Shown here in pieces: positions 1 through 10,472 of a DNA stretch of 64,000 bases. The notes below the pieces were generated by a model. The model saw only the letters and a program-made list of their open reading frames with translations. It ran no database searches and was not told the DNA's origin. The position numbers were made by a program, and so were the translations under genes. The stretch is from positions 186,001-250,000 of the forward strand of contig JACDTU010000022.1 of the NCBI GenBank assembly GCA_022376465.1. The letters run 5' to 3'. The stretch comes from Cubamyces lactineus (lineage: Eukaryota; Basidiomycota; Agaricomycetes; Polyporales; Polyporaceae). Position 1 is the first letter of the stretch; the number at the start of each line of letters is the position of its first letter.

Positions 1-408
1 CGCATCTAGGCGGCTATACGTCGTTATCCTCTGCTGTCGACTACTCCTGCGTTTTTTTCTTCGTCCTGCTGTACTTCGCTATGGTCCGTCTATATGCTTT
101 CTCGCTCTCTCTTGTTCCTCGTTCGCATATGCTGTCCCAAACTCTTGTATATCATTCGTGATGCTTTTTTTGTCTTCTCCATGCTCACTCTGGACTCCAG
201 TATCTTCTGTACACGTAGTATGCCACATGTATTTCCCCTTATGAATATATGCCAACATGTCGTATGCCCAAAATGCGAGCGCGCTTATTGGCCTGGTCCG
301 AATTCGGTGAAAGCCGGAGGCTTCTGCCCGGCGCCTCTTCTCGTGAACGCGGTCAACGACGACGAGTCGACGACGTCCTTTACTTCTTCGACATACTCTC
401 TTCTCTCA
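1..408. other. 5' flank of QCR2
   Basis: No separate gene is visible here. The reading frame of the QCR2 start stays open upstream to an ATG at 94, so a longer N-terminus is formally possible. The pyrimidine-rich sequence and the good mitochondrial presequence beginning at 409 argue that this is promoter and 5' untranslated leader. Confidence 0.5.
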
Positions 409-1902
409 ATGCTGGCAGCCAGAGCGTCGGCAGCGCGCGCTGCGTCGCGCATTGCTCGTAACTTCGCAACCGTCGTCGACAGCGCAGGCGTGAAGGTTGC
501 GGCGGCGGACAACGGCGAGGCCACCTCCGCTGTCACCTTCATCGTCAAGGCTGGCAGCAGGTTCGAGTCCAAGCCCGGTGTCGCTCATGCCCTCAAAAAC
601 TATGCCTTCAAGGTTGGTACATGCTACGTTCAGAGGTAAGGAGAGGGACGTTGACGTCGACCTTCGCAGAGCACGGAGAAACGTTCGGCCTTGGGCACGG
701 TTCGGGAAGCTGAGCTTTACGGTGGTGTCCTCTCTTCAAGTCTCTCCCGGGAGCACCTTGCGGTCACAGCGGAGTTCTTGCGTGGGGATGAGTGAGTTCT
801 CGTCAGCCGTCGGTCTTTGCATCACAGGCTCAAGTCGCACAGGGCCTTCTTCGTTGACGTCCTCTCCTCCTACCTGACTTCCACGAAGTTCACCCGGTAT
901 GAGCTGAGCGAACTCGTCGGGCCCACGTGCGAGGCCGAGACCACCGCTGCCTTCTCCAACCCCGCAACACGCGCTCTCGAGCTTGCGCATGCCATTGCCT
1001 TCCGTAACGGCCTTGGCAACTCGATCTTCGCTACCCCCGGTCACCACCTCTCTGCGGCGGATGTGGAGGCGTACGCGCACTCCGTCTTCGGTTCCGGCAA
1101 CGTCGCCGTTGTCGGTACTGGTATTGACCCCGCTGCGCTGGAGAAGCTCCTTGAGAAATCGCTCGGCAAGTTCGCTGCGGCCGCCTCTCCCTCCTCGACA
1201 CCCTCGAAGTACTTCGGTGGTGAGACGCGTCTGGACGCCCACGGCGCAGCCGAGACCGTCTTCATTGGCTTCGGTACGACCGGTGCGCCCTCTGCTGAGC
1301 TCGCGGTCCTCGCTGCGCATTTGGACACCGCTCCCTCCGTGAAGTGGTCCAAGAGCACCTCCCCCATCGCTGCGAGCGTCCCCGAGGGTGCTTCCGTCCG
1401 GGTCGTCCACCTGCCCTACTCGGACGCCTCATTGTTTGGTATCCTCGTTCAGGGCCAGACGACCGCTGCCGTCAAGGAGGCGGGTAAGGCCGCCGTTACG
1501 GCCCTCAAGGAGGCAGGCAACCTCAAAGGTGAGGACCTCCAGAAGGCTATCGCGAAGGCGAAGTTCTCTGCTGCCAGCGCTCTCGACGGTCGTGACGGTC
1601 TGCTCTCGACCCTTGGTGCCAAGGTGAGTCTCCGACACGGACTTCAACGCATCATTTTACTAATTTCCTCGCACGTAGATCCTTTCTGGCTCCCCTGCGT
1701 CTCTCAGCGAGACTGTCTCCTCCCTGGAGAAGGTTGACACTGCTGCGTTCGAGAAGGTAAGCTGCTCGTTGCGACCTTGTTCTGACGTCGCTAATCATGC
1801 CCCGTCCCGCAGGCCACCGCGTCGCTGCTCAAGGCGAAGCCCACCTTCGTTGCTGTCGGCGACATCACCTCCCTTCCCTACGCGGATGAGCTCGGACTTT
1901 AG
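409..1902 (+). CDS. QCR2: Ubiquinol-cytochrome c reductase core protein 2 (complex III)
   Basis: Spliced model of 429 aa from exons 409-612, 670-791, 828-1623, 1679-1756 and 1813-1902. The protein belongs to the M16 (mitochondrial processing peptidase-like) family and is a core subunit of the cytochrome bc1 complex on the matrix side of the inner mitochondrial membrane. The N-terminus (MLAARASAARAASRIARNF) is rich in Arg, Ala and Ser with no acidic residues, as expected of a cleaved presequence. Family blocks visible are GVAHALKNYAFK, LTSTKFTRYELSE and the Gly-rich end of the second domain. No HxxEH zinc site is seen, which fits core 2 and not the active beta-MPP subunit. All four introns are 36-57 bp GT-AG. 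An in-frame ATG at 94 is not preferred because it would bury the presequence. Confidence 0.92.
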
Positions 1903-2871
1903 GGTGCAAAAATAGAGTATAATCTTTCTCAATAAATCTCATTCCTGGGAGCTTCGCCAACATCAATGCGCCTGACCTCTGGTTTCGGCAAGAGCCTATC
2001 AGATCTATGTTTCCTCCTCGAAGCGTTAAGCTCCGAATGTCGTTTGGGAACACTGCGGCCCTACTGGGGTCTGCGTTACATAGCCCGACAACTGCAGAAA
2101 TGCACATGCCACCGCGTGTGTGGACGAAGCACGTATACGTCCCCTTCCTCGTGCTCAGTGAGGTTTGAAATACTAAACTTCCGTCTCCCTTTCGTCATTC
2201 ACCGGACTAGCCTTAATTTTCCAGGGCCTGCGCCACGCTGAGGTAGGCGCATTCACTGTATCTTGTGGTGCGCATGTCATGGCGTGTCCAAGTATACATG
2301 CACAGTACCAAAGTGCTTCGCTTGGTTTCACCAGCATCTATGGTCATCGTGTTTCATTTCTAAACAATACACTGGAAACAAGGACCTCATGTCTACAAGT
2401 ACCACATACGCTGCATGACCCCGCAAGTGTGGCCAAGTACCACCATCGTCGTTGTGGATCCACAAGAACAAATAATGATATTTGTTCAACCTCCCGCATT
2501 GTATCAAGCGGACACTTGACTGGCGTTCGGCAATGCAGGTTGCGAGTGGGGCAGCCTCAGTGATTTCTCTTCTCGCAGCTTTGTCGCTCCAGGTTTACTT
2601 GAATGGGGTCACCGCAGCGGCGCAGTACGGTAGCAGTGAACTCGTACTAGTTGATCAATTCTCTCGTCACCCATTGGCCGGAGCAAGAGCGCCTATCGCG
2701 GATTGGTGGCGGAATTCAGATGAAGCGCCCATTTGTTCTGAAATCACGCACGCTTGTGCTGTACTTCAGTCATTCTGATTCCTGGGTCTTTGCAACTTTG
2801 ACTCGGACTCGTTCCACCACTTGCTTGTCTTGCTCGCTGACCTATCTGGCCCTAGTTGGGTCCGTCAAGTC
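1903..2871. other. Intergenic QCR2-LYS4
   Basis: Contains the QCR2 3' end and the LYS4 promoter. The small open frames here show no recognisable protein and no splice continuation. Confidence 0.5.
1931..1936 (+). terminator. AATAAA polyadenylation signal of QCR2
   Basis: A perfect AATAAA lies 29 bp after the QCR2 stop codon, a usual distance for a fungal 3' end signal. Confidence 0.5.
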
Positions 2872-5112
2872 ATGCGCATACCTGCGGCATGGGTGCGCCG
2901 TAACGCCGCTGGGTCGCGGCGCTATGCAACAGCGGCCTCTCGCGTTCCTCAAACTGTCATCGAAAAGGTCGTGCAGCGCTATGCGGTCGACCTACCACCA
3001 AACAAGACGGTCAAGGCCGGAGACTATGTCATGATTCGCCCCGAACATGTGATGACACACGACAATACCGGTCCAGTCATCTCAAAGTGAGTTTCGTTAC
3101 GGTCGAGGCATTGCTATCCCCCTCATCTTCAAAGGTTCAAGTCGATAGGAGCCACGCGGGTGCACAACCCGAAGCAGCTTGTCTTCACGCTCGACCACGA
3201 CGTCCAGAACAAGTCTCCCAAGAACCTATCAAAGTATGCGTCCATTGAAGCGTTTGCGAGGCAACATGGCATCGATTTCTACCCAGCCGGGCGCGGTATC
3301 GGACACCAGGTCCTTGTCGAAGAAGGATACGCTTTCCCCCACACGCTCACTGTCGCCAGCGACAGCCACAGCAACATGTACGGTGGTATCGGCTGTGTCG
3401 GCACTCCTATCGTCAGAACAGACGCTGCTGCCCTATGGGCTACAGGCAAGACGTGGTGGCAGGTCCCTCGCATGATCAAGGTCGAATTGAAAGGCAAGCT
3501 TGCGCCCGGCGTCTCGGGCAAGGATGTCATCGTTGCGCTTTGCGGCTACTTCAACAAGGACGAGGTTCTCAATGGCGCGATCGAGTTCACCGGGGACGGC
3601 ATCTCCGCTCTCTCGGTCGACGAAAGGCTCACGATTGCAAACATGACAACGGAGTGGGGTGCGCTCGCTGGCGTGTTCCCTGTGGATGACGTTACACTGG
3701 ACTGGTATGAGCGCGCTCTGAAGAGACTAGAGTTCCGTACGTTCTCTACCCCTGCTCTCTCTGCGTCTATCCCGCCCCCGCCTGAGCACCCTCGCATCAA
3801 TCGTGCTCGTCTGGATGCCCTTAGAGCGAACAACATCCGGTCTGATCCCGACGCGACCTACGCCTCTCATCTTGTGCTCGACCTCTCCACTCTCGTCCCG
3901 CACGTCTCCGGCCCCAATAGCGTCAAGGTATCCAACCCTCTCCCGGTTCTGGAGTCCAAGCGTATCCCAATCCAAAAGGCCTACCTCCTCAGTTGCACGA
4001 ACGCGCGTGCCTCTGACATCGCCGCGGCTGCCGAGGTCCTCAAGGGTCACAAGGTCGCGCCGGGCGTCGAGTTCTACGTCGCCGCCGCTAGCTCGGAAGT
4101 CCAACAGGACGCCGAGAAGCGTGGCGATTGGGAGACGCTTATTGCTGCCGGTGCTAAGCCTCTTCCCGCTGGCTGCGGCCCTTGCATCGGTCTGGGCGTT
4201 GGCTTGCTCCAGGAAGGCGAGACGGGAATCAGCGCAACAAACAGGAACTACAAGGGCAGGATGGGTCATCCGAATGCCCAGGCATATCTCGCATCGCCGG
4301 CTGTTGTTGCGGCAAGCGCCATTAAGGGTTACATTGCTGGACCGGACGCGTTGAACCCCGACTCTCTCCCACCCGCTGGTGCACCTCAGTTCTCTATTGC
4401 GACCCCTACGCAGGAAAGCACTGCGTCCTCACCCGTCGCCGAAGCGGATGAACCAGTCCTCCCCGGGTTCCCCTCCACATTCGCTGGTCCGCTTCTCTTC
4501 GCGCCGCAGGATAACTTGAATACCGACGCACTCTACCCCGGCAAGTACACATATCAAGATGACATCACACTTGCGCGCCAGGCGGAAGTTGTAATGGAGA
4601 ATTACGACCCCTCCTTCGCCGCTCTCGTGGCTTCGATCCGCAAGGAGCAGGAGCAGTCTGCGTCTCCTTCCTCTGACGTCAAGCAGGGAGTCGTTCTCGT
4701 ATCTGGCTACAATTTCGGCACGGGATCTTCGCGCGAGCAGGCTGCGACGGCACTCAAGGCCGCAGGAGTCCCGCTAGTCATTGCGGGCTCCTTCGGGGAC
4801 ATCTTTAAGCGCAACGCGATCAACAATGGCCTGGTATGCATTGAGTCGCCCGAGCTCGTCGCCGATCTCACGGACGAGTACGCGAAGGACGGCAAGCGCG
4901 GTGCCGGCGGGAAGGACGGCGAGTTGACGGTGAACAAGGGGCACGTCGTCGACGTCAAGGTGGTTGAGGGCCGTGTCGAGGTGCGTTGGCCCTCGGGCGG
5001 AACTCGGACGTACAAGGTTGGGCGTGTGGGCGCTAGCGTGCAGGAGCTTTGGATCTGCGGCGGCCTCGAGGGCTACGTCCTGAAGTCGATCAAGGAGTCG
5101 ACTGCGGCGTGA
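2872..5112 (+). CDS. LYS4: Homoaconitase, mitochondrial (lysine biosynthesis)
   Basis: Two exons, 2872-3086 and 3135-5112, give 730 aa. Homoaconitase converts homocitrate/homoaconitate to homoisocitrate in the fungal alpha-aminoadipate route to lysine and works in the mitochondrial matrix. Seen: an Arg/Ala-rich presequence (about residues 1-24), SCTNARASD with Cys359, and [10 protein letters not shown] with Cys419 and Cys422, which together supply the three ligands of the 4Fe-4S cluster. The C-terminal swivel domain carries [12 protein letters not shown], the homoaconitase form of the aconitase substrate loop. Length is close to yeast Lys4 (about 690 aa). The start at 2872 is chosen because it opens the presequence; the upstream frame adds nothing conserved. 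Plain aconitase or isopropylmalate isomerase is less likely because of the [12 protein letters not shown] signature and the lysine-type layout. Confidence 0.93.
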
Positions 5113-5473
5113 GGCGGCGATAAACGTGCCACACGTTAGCTCAAAAGTAATGTACTTACAAAGTGCGCATCCTCTTCCATCACAGTGACACCCTGCGCTC
5201 ATGCCAATCCAGGTGATTGCTGAGCCCATTCATAGGATCTGCGTTGCGTCCTCCAGGGCTCTTCACATAGCTCTCACGATGACGGTGGACCATGTAGACA
5301 AGAGCGTGCTTCTTGTCTTCCTACCGGCCACCATGTTGCATAGGCATGTATGCTCGTCCGGCTTGTTTATGGTTACACAACTAGGATATTCATTCCCGTT
5401 AGGATATAAACCGTGGCCTTGTTGTGTGATATCTCTGACCCCAGTCCCAGTCACCGATCCTCAGACATCAGCA
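5113..5473. other. Intergenic LYS4-fusion gene
   Basis: Compact spacer with the LYS4 3' end and the promoter of the next gene, including a TATA box near 5405. No gene seen. Confidence 0.5.
5405..5410 (+). promoter_or_regulatory. TATA box of the methyltransferase fusion gene
   Basis: TATAAA 64 bp before the ATG at 5474, the normal distance for a basidiomycete core promoter. Confidence 0.45.
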
Positions 5474-8061
5474 ATGAGCCCGAAACCAGCGAAGCCTTGG
5501 GATATCTATGCTAGTCAGTTGGAACCTTTGGGCTATGGCTATCCTCTCTGGGTGCCCGACCCGCAACCGGGTGCTGCTCAGGTTGAGATCGGCGACGTCG
5601 GTTGGATCCACGAGGGCGAATTCATCCCTCTGTTCAATGTCTTCAGAGGAGGCGATGAGACACAGCCTAAAGCCCGCGTACCTGAGGGCCATGTGCCCCT
5701 CAACCCCCGCGATCTCGCGACGCTGGGCCCGAGGGAGAAGATCTTGCAGCCAATCCTTTTCAGCCACAGCGTGAAGAAGTCTAATGGATCCGGAGGGGCG
5801 AACGCTGCCATGTGAGTTGTATCATGAACTTGTGCATAGTTACTCTGCTCCTCGTTGATCACAGGCTTGTAGCGCCCCTGTCAGCGTCTCCGGCAAGTTC
5901 GAGTTGAAGTTCGACTGTACCGATGACGCTGGCGCGCTACTCCTCCTCGGGCCCTCTGCGCGGACGCACGAAATCCTGGCGAAGGACCGTCTCGTGCGGT
6001 ATATCCTGCAGAATTTCGACCGATGGATGATGTTTGCCAACAATCACCTTGAGCTCGGGCTTAGAGAAGACCAGCTCATCTTCGTGTCCGGGACGACGAA
6101 GACGAGCCACTGGGCGGTCGCGTCGTTCTCAGGCAAGACGCACTCGCAGAGCGGAACCATCAATGGTAATGTCGGCTCGGTGGCTGGCCTGGACATCTCG
6201 CTGTCGTTCTCCGATGCCCAAGTGTACTCGAACAACTGGAAGGCGGGCCCTCCGAAGCGCGACAAGGAGGATGCGGTGTACGACCAATGCGTCTTCATCC
6301 ACTATTACAAGAGGAAGCAGAGGCCAATTGTGATAAGCCTCTTCGTGACGCCGCGTATCGCATGCCTCTCGTTGGATTCGTATGCTTCGTCTGTCCGATA
6401 CCACTACTCGAACGAAGCGTCAGCAGTTCCAATCGAGAAGGCCGAGCGGACGTCTAGACCGCCAGATCGCGGCGCAACGTCAGGCAACACCAACGGACCT
6501 ACAGATAAGGTGCGTATATCCACTTGACATATTTTCCGAGTACTGACCACATGATAGGAGAGGGACCTCGCGGACCATGCGCTCGACTACATTCTCGCTG
6601 TATGTTAGCTCACCCTCAATAAACAATAAAAGATACACACGCTGAGGCCGTTGCAGTCAACCGGCGCACACACGGGGATAGCATCTGATGCAGACTTCTT
6701 CTGCGCCTTTGCGCCGCCCTCATCCAATGTGCGTATCGCTCCTGGCTAATCCTACGTCTCTAGGCTGACATTAACATTAAAACAGGCGGCTGTGGGCGAA
6801 CCTGACGACGCGTGTCTGCCTCACACTGTTCTACGCTCGTCCTCAGCAGGTAGAGTTCTTGCCTGCTCAGTTCAGATACTGCATCTCATGCTGCAATAGC
6901 GATCCTACAGACGGGTGTGATTTCGGCGGACCAGATCGCGTGCTGGTTTGAAAGTGTGGAACGGCAGGCAGGAAACCGTTCCCCAGCCTTCTCGAGTCCA
7001 AGCGTCGCTGACAGAGAGGTAAGGTCTACCGCCAATCTGAGTTGATGTGAAGCTGGCTTCGAGACGACTCTTTCACCCAGAGAGAAGAGATACTTGACAG
7101 GCTTCTCCGTGGGCTCATCGGAGACCACTTCGTCGGTGCTGTGCGCGAAGGGCTATGTACTTTAAATCCAGAGGAGCACCCGCTAGTACTGGACCTTGGA
7201 ACAGGAGAGGGGCACTGGTACGTCGGGGTATGACGATCTGACATTCCGTTTCTGACACAAGGCTATATCTGTGTATTCTCACCACAGGATGACGAACATG
7301 GCGCTCGAGTTGCCGCATGTCAAGTTCTATGGACTCGATACTTGTATGTATTTCTGTGTAACTGTGCAATCATAGGCATGTACTCACATAGTCGCTAGCA
7401 CTTTCTCCTTCTCATCCTATCCCCCCGAACGTCAATTACACGATGTTGGATATAAACAAACCGCTGCGTGCGTTCCGGGGCGGGGCCGTCAAGATGGTCC
7501 ACGCGCGGTCCATTGGAGCGATAGTGAGTATGAAACCCCTATAACCGTCACTATCAGCTTGAAAGATGGCCCTGATAGGTGAAAGACTATCCGAAACTCC
7601 TACGAGAGGCTGCGCGCACGCTCCGCCGCGGGGGTCTCTTCGTTTCGGGAGAATGGGGCGACTTTCTCGCCATGGCAGACGGCAGCGACGTATCTCTGCG
7701 CGCCCCACGCGCTTGCGCGTTCTTCACCGCCGTACGCGAGACTCTTCACATGCGCCGTGATCTCGAATCCGTCGTATCCCGCATCCCAGGCTACCTGCAG
7801 GAGTCGGGTCAGTTCAAAGACATCGAGGCCCAGCGGTTCCATGCTCCCATCGGCGATTGGCCCGACGACCCCGAGACGAAGAAATTAGGGCACGAGTTTG
7901 CGCAGATGATGGTTCAGTACGCCCGGTCGGTGAGGGCGGACCTTTTGAGGGGCCCCTTGCATAACTACGCGGATGTGATCGTCGACGGGCTCGTCTGGGA
8001 CGTGGAGCATGTCCCTGGCCTAGTATCTGTCTACTATACTGTTCATGCTGTGCGCGCGTAA
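5474..8061 (+). CDS. Fusion of basidiomycete protein of unknown function with SAM-dependent methyltransferase
   Basis: Ten exons (5474-5811, 5873-6509, 6558-6599, 6657-6728, 6786-6849, 6900-7018, 7081-7217, 7288-7343, 7399-7523, 7579-8061) keep one frame for 690 aa. Residues 1 to about 420 resemble a multicopy basidiomycete family of unknown function (PLWVPDP, IGDVGWIHEG, LFNV, QLIFVSGTTKTSHWA). From about 425 the protein is a class I Rossmann methyltransferase: motif I LDLGTGEG (about 461-468), the acidic end of strand 2 in KFYGLDT, then VHARSIG and LLREAARTLRRGGLF. It resembles the UMTA/LaeA-like small-molecule methyltransferases of fungi; the substrate is unknown. The exon with motif I has no ATG of its own, and reading back through the preceding intron meets a stop straight after the only in-frame ATG (7045). 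The methyltransferase must therefore be spliced to upstream exons. Each half is recognised by memory of the families; the junction is inference. Confidence 0.6.
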
Positions 8062-10472
8062 ATCAACGAGATCCTGATGGATATGAGAGTACAATCCCTG
8101 CATCGGTGTATATGGAGTATTCGAATAGAGTGTGATTGAGCACCTTCACGGACTCGGATGGATGGCGGCTAAGCAGACACAAGCGCCCATTATGAAAGCA
8201 AGTTACTACAGTAGTTGTTGGCATCTTCGCGCCCAGATACATCGAGTCCTATCTTTCTCCTCCCGCGGACTCGTCCCGCCTGGAGTATGTGGTACAGATT
8301 CATTGCTTATCGTCCGCATAGGGGAGACAATCCTCGACACTATGGCCACATACGTATCTTCGGGGTATTATGATAAATCAAGCCTGAGGAGGACGAAGCG
8401 ACTGCTTGGATACCTCGTCGGACATTTGTCAGGAAAGTAACGTCAGGTTTGACTTATACAAAGCGTTTTGCCGGCCTTTTTGAGCCCCATCAGCGATTTG
8501 GCAGGGCTCTTCTTTTACTTGTCCGACGAGGTAAGGAATGCCTTGAGTTCCGACATGCCCAGTATACTGATCACCTTCGCATTGTAAGAAGCTAGAAATG
8601 CAGGTACAGCATTCTACACGTGGATGCGGAACTGTGGTTCGTTGGCCCAAATTCATTACCCCCAGGGAGACAGGCGCAAACATCATCAACGGTTTAGCTG
8701 CTCTAAAATCATCAACACGACCACATCTGACAGTAACACTGCTCGCCTGCACCCCAAGGCATCACTCGTGCTTTCCTCTTGGTCCTGTAATTGACTTCAG
8801 CTCCGTCACGAGGTGTAGTCTCATCTACAGAAGGCGCAACATCCTGTGCGCGTTGGCTATTGCGCACATCTTTTCACGCCGAGCTGTACTAGTACTTTCA
8901 GTACAAGTACATGACACATTCTATGTTGCGGTTTGGTACGTCTCATCTACCACCCGACACATCGCCTTGCCGCCTTGCCAGCGGATCGACTCGATCATCA
9001 TCTAGATCGCAGAGATCAAATATCCATAGATCGAACGCTCAATGGTCTACATATGTGAGGCGTTCAGTCATTGAGGCCTTTCATTCTCATCTCCTATGAG
9101 TCGGATCTCCCTTAATCTCAACGGCTGGTGTATGCCTGAGACTCGGCTGAGCTCCGCAAGGTCATTAGAGAGCATCTTCGTGGGTATCTGGCCTCGCTTT
9201 CCGATCGTATTCACCGTGTTCTGACTTGTATGACTAGGCGTCATTACTGACAAGCCTGCTGCGCAGATGCGTTGGACAGCGACGGGTACATGCGGGACGT
9301 CGTAGCTCGCTATCATGTCCGTATTGCAAGTTGGCCCTTACAAGAGGCACCCTTCCTGGATCCGTGCAAGATCCTGAACATCGGAAAGCTGGAGTGCGAA
9401 GCTGGAAAGAGGACAAAAGGTACATCCGCAAAAGTACGGGATGCGAATATTAGTGCACGGTTTCCGACTCGAAACCCTGGTTTACTGCCAGTGTCACCGA
9501 GGACGACCAAGAGGCTGATCATAATGCTTGAAGGAGGCTTGCGAATTTGGTAAGTGTTGGACTGAACTAGAACCAAACTAACACGTCTACACGACCACAT
9601 AGTGGAGCCATGGTGCTCATATGTTTTGTTTAGCTTTGTCATTGGGCACCCAAGGTCACTTCACCTCAGTGTCGAATTCGAATGTGCATCATTCGACTGT
9701 AGATGCTGCGCTGAAACTTGTACGGTAGCTTCGCGTGTATCGCGCTTCAGAATAGAGTAGCAGTCATCTAATTCATGAGTATTGCTGTACGTGATATATG
9801 TTGAGGCTAGTTGTCCGTCTACCCGTGTGTATTTAGCTAAAATGAGTTGAAGTTCGTCAGCCTTTTTTCGTGCTCGGACGAATTCTTGTCAGGCTCTAAT
9901 GCTACTAAATGCGACCCAATTATGTCATTCCATGATACATGAGGCATTGCCGATAAATGCTAGTCATTATTCAGGTGTCAGAACCGAGAATTCCATACTT
10001 TGTTGCTCAAGTTACGCTACTACGCCAAGCTTGGCTCGTATGAGAAGATGGAGCGTGTAGTAAGATGTATACGGGGCGATCTAACTTGTATTATCTTGAA
10101 AGTAAATGGGCAATCTGCACACTGTGCATTTGATGAGCGGTATGCAGGGGCCAAAAAGTACGAACGTTATTGAGAGGCTGTGACGAAGGTTGGAGAGCTC
10201 GAGGCAGCGCGCGCGGGGGCGGGGTCAAGAGACGCCCATGGGAATCGTAAATGGCAAAAGCCGAGCCAATGGGAAAGGGTGCAAGGGAGGCAAAAGGCCG
10301 CGCCGATTCTCTGCTCGAGCCACAAGCCCAGTTGCAACCCGAAACAAGAATTCTCGCCCGTCGAACCTCGCAGATGTTCAATCTTCCATCCTCTCCTCCC
10401 CGTCCCCCAGAACATTGCCTAATTAGGTAACTTCCTCCTCCTCCTCCCCTCCCCTTTCCCCCCCTCCGCCCC
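8062..10472. other. Gene-poor interval
   Basis: About 2.4 kb between the methyltransferase fusion and HPC2. AT content is higher than in the neighbours, and open frames are short and unlike known proteins. A 14-bp inverted repeat lies at 8411-8533. The last 60 bp are a strong polypyrimidine stretch just before the HPC2 start. No transposon ends or RNA gene were recognised. Confidence 0.4.
8411..8533. repeat. 14-bp inverted repeat pair
   Basis: tacctcgtcggaca at 8411-8424 is exactly reversed and complemented at 8520-8533 with about 95 bp between. It could be a chance hairpin or a remnant of a small element. No target duplication was found. Confidence 0.35.

Noticed and set aside
94..408. N-terminal extension of QCR2 to an upstream in-frame ATG
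   Set aside because: The extension is Leu/Phe/Cys-rich and not conserved; the ATG at 409 begins a typical mitochondrial presequence.
736..1410. 224-codon minus-strand frame across QCR2
   Set aside because: Shadow of the conserved QCR2 exon; no domain and no splice partners.
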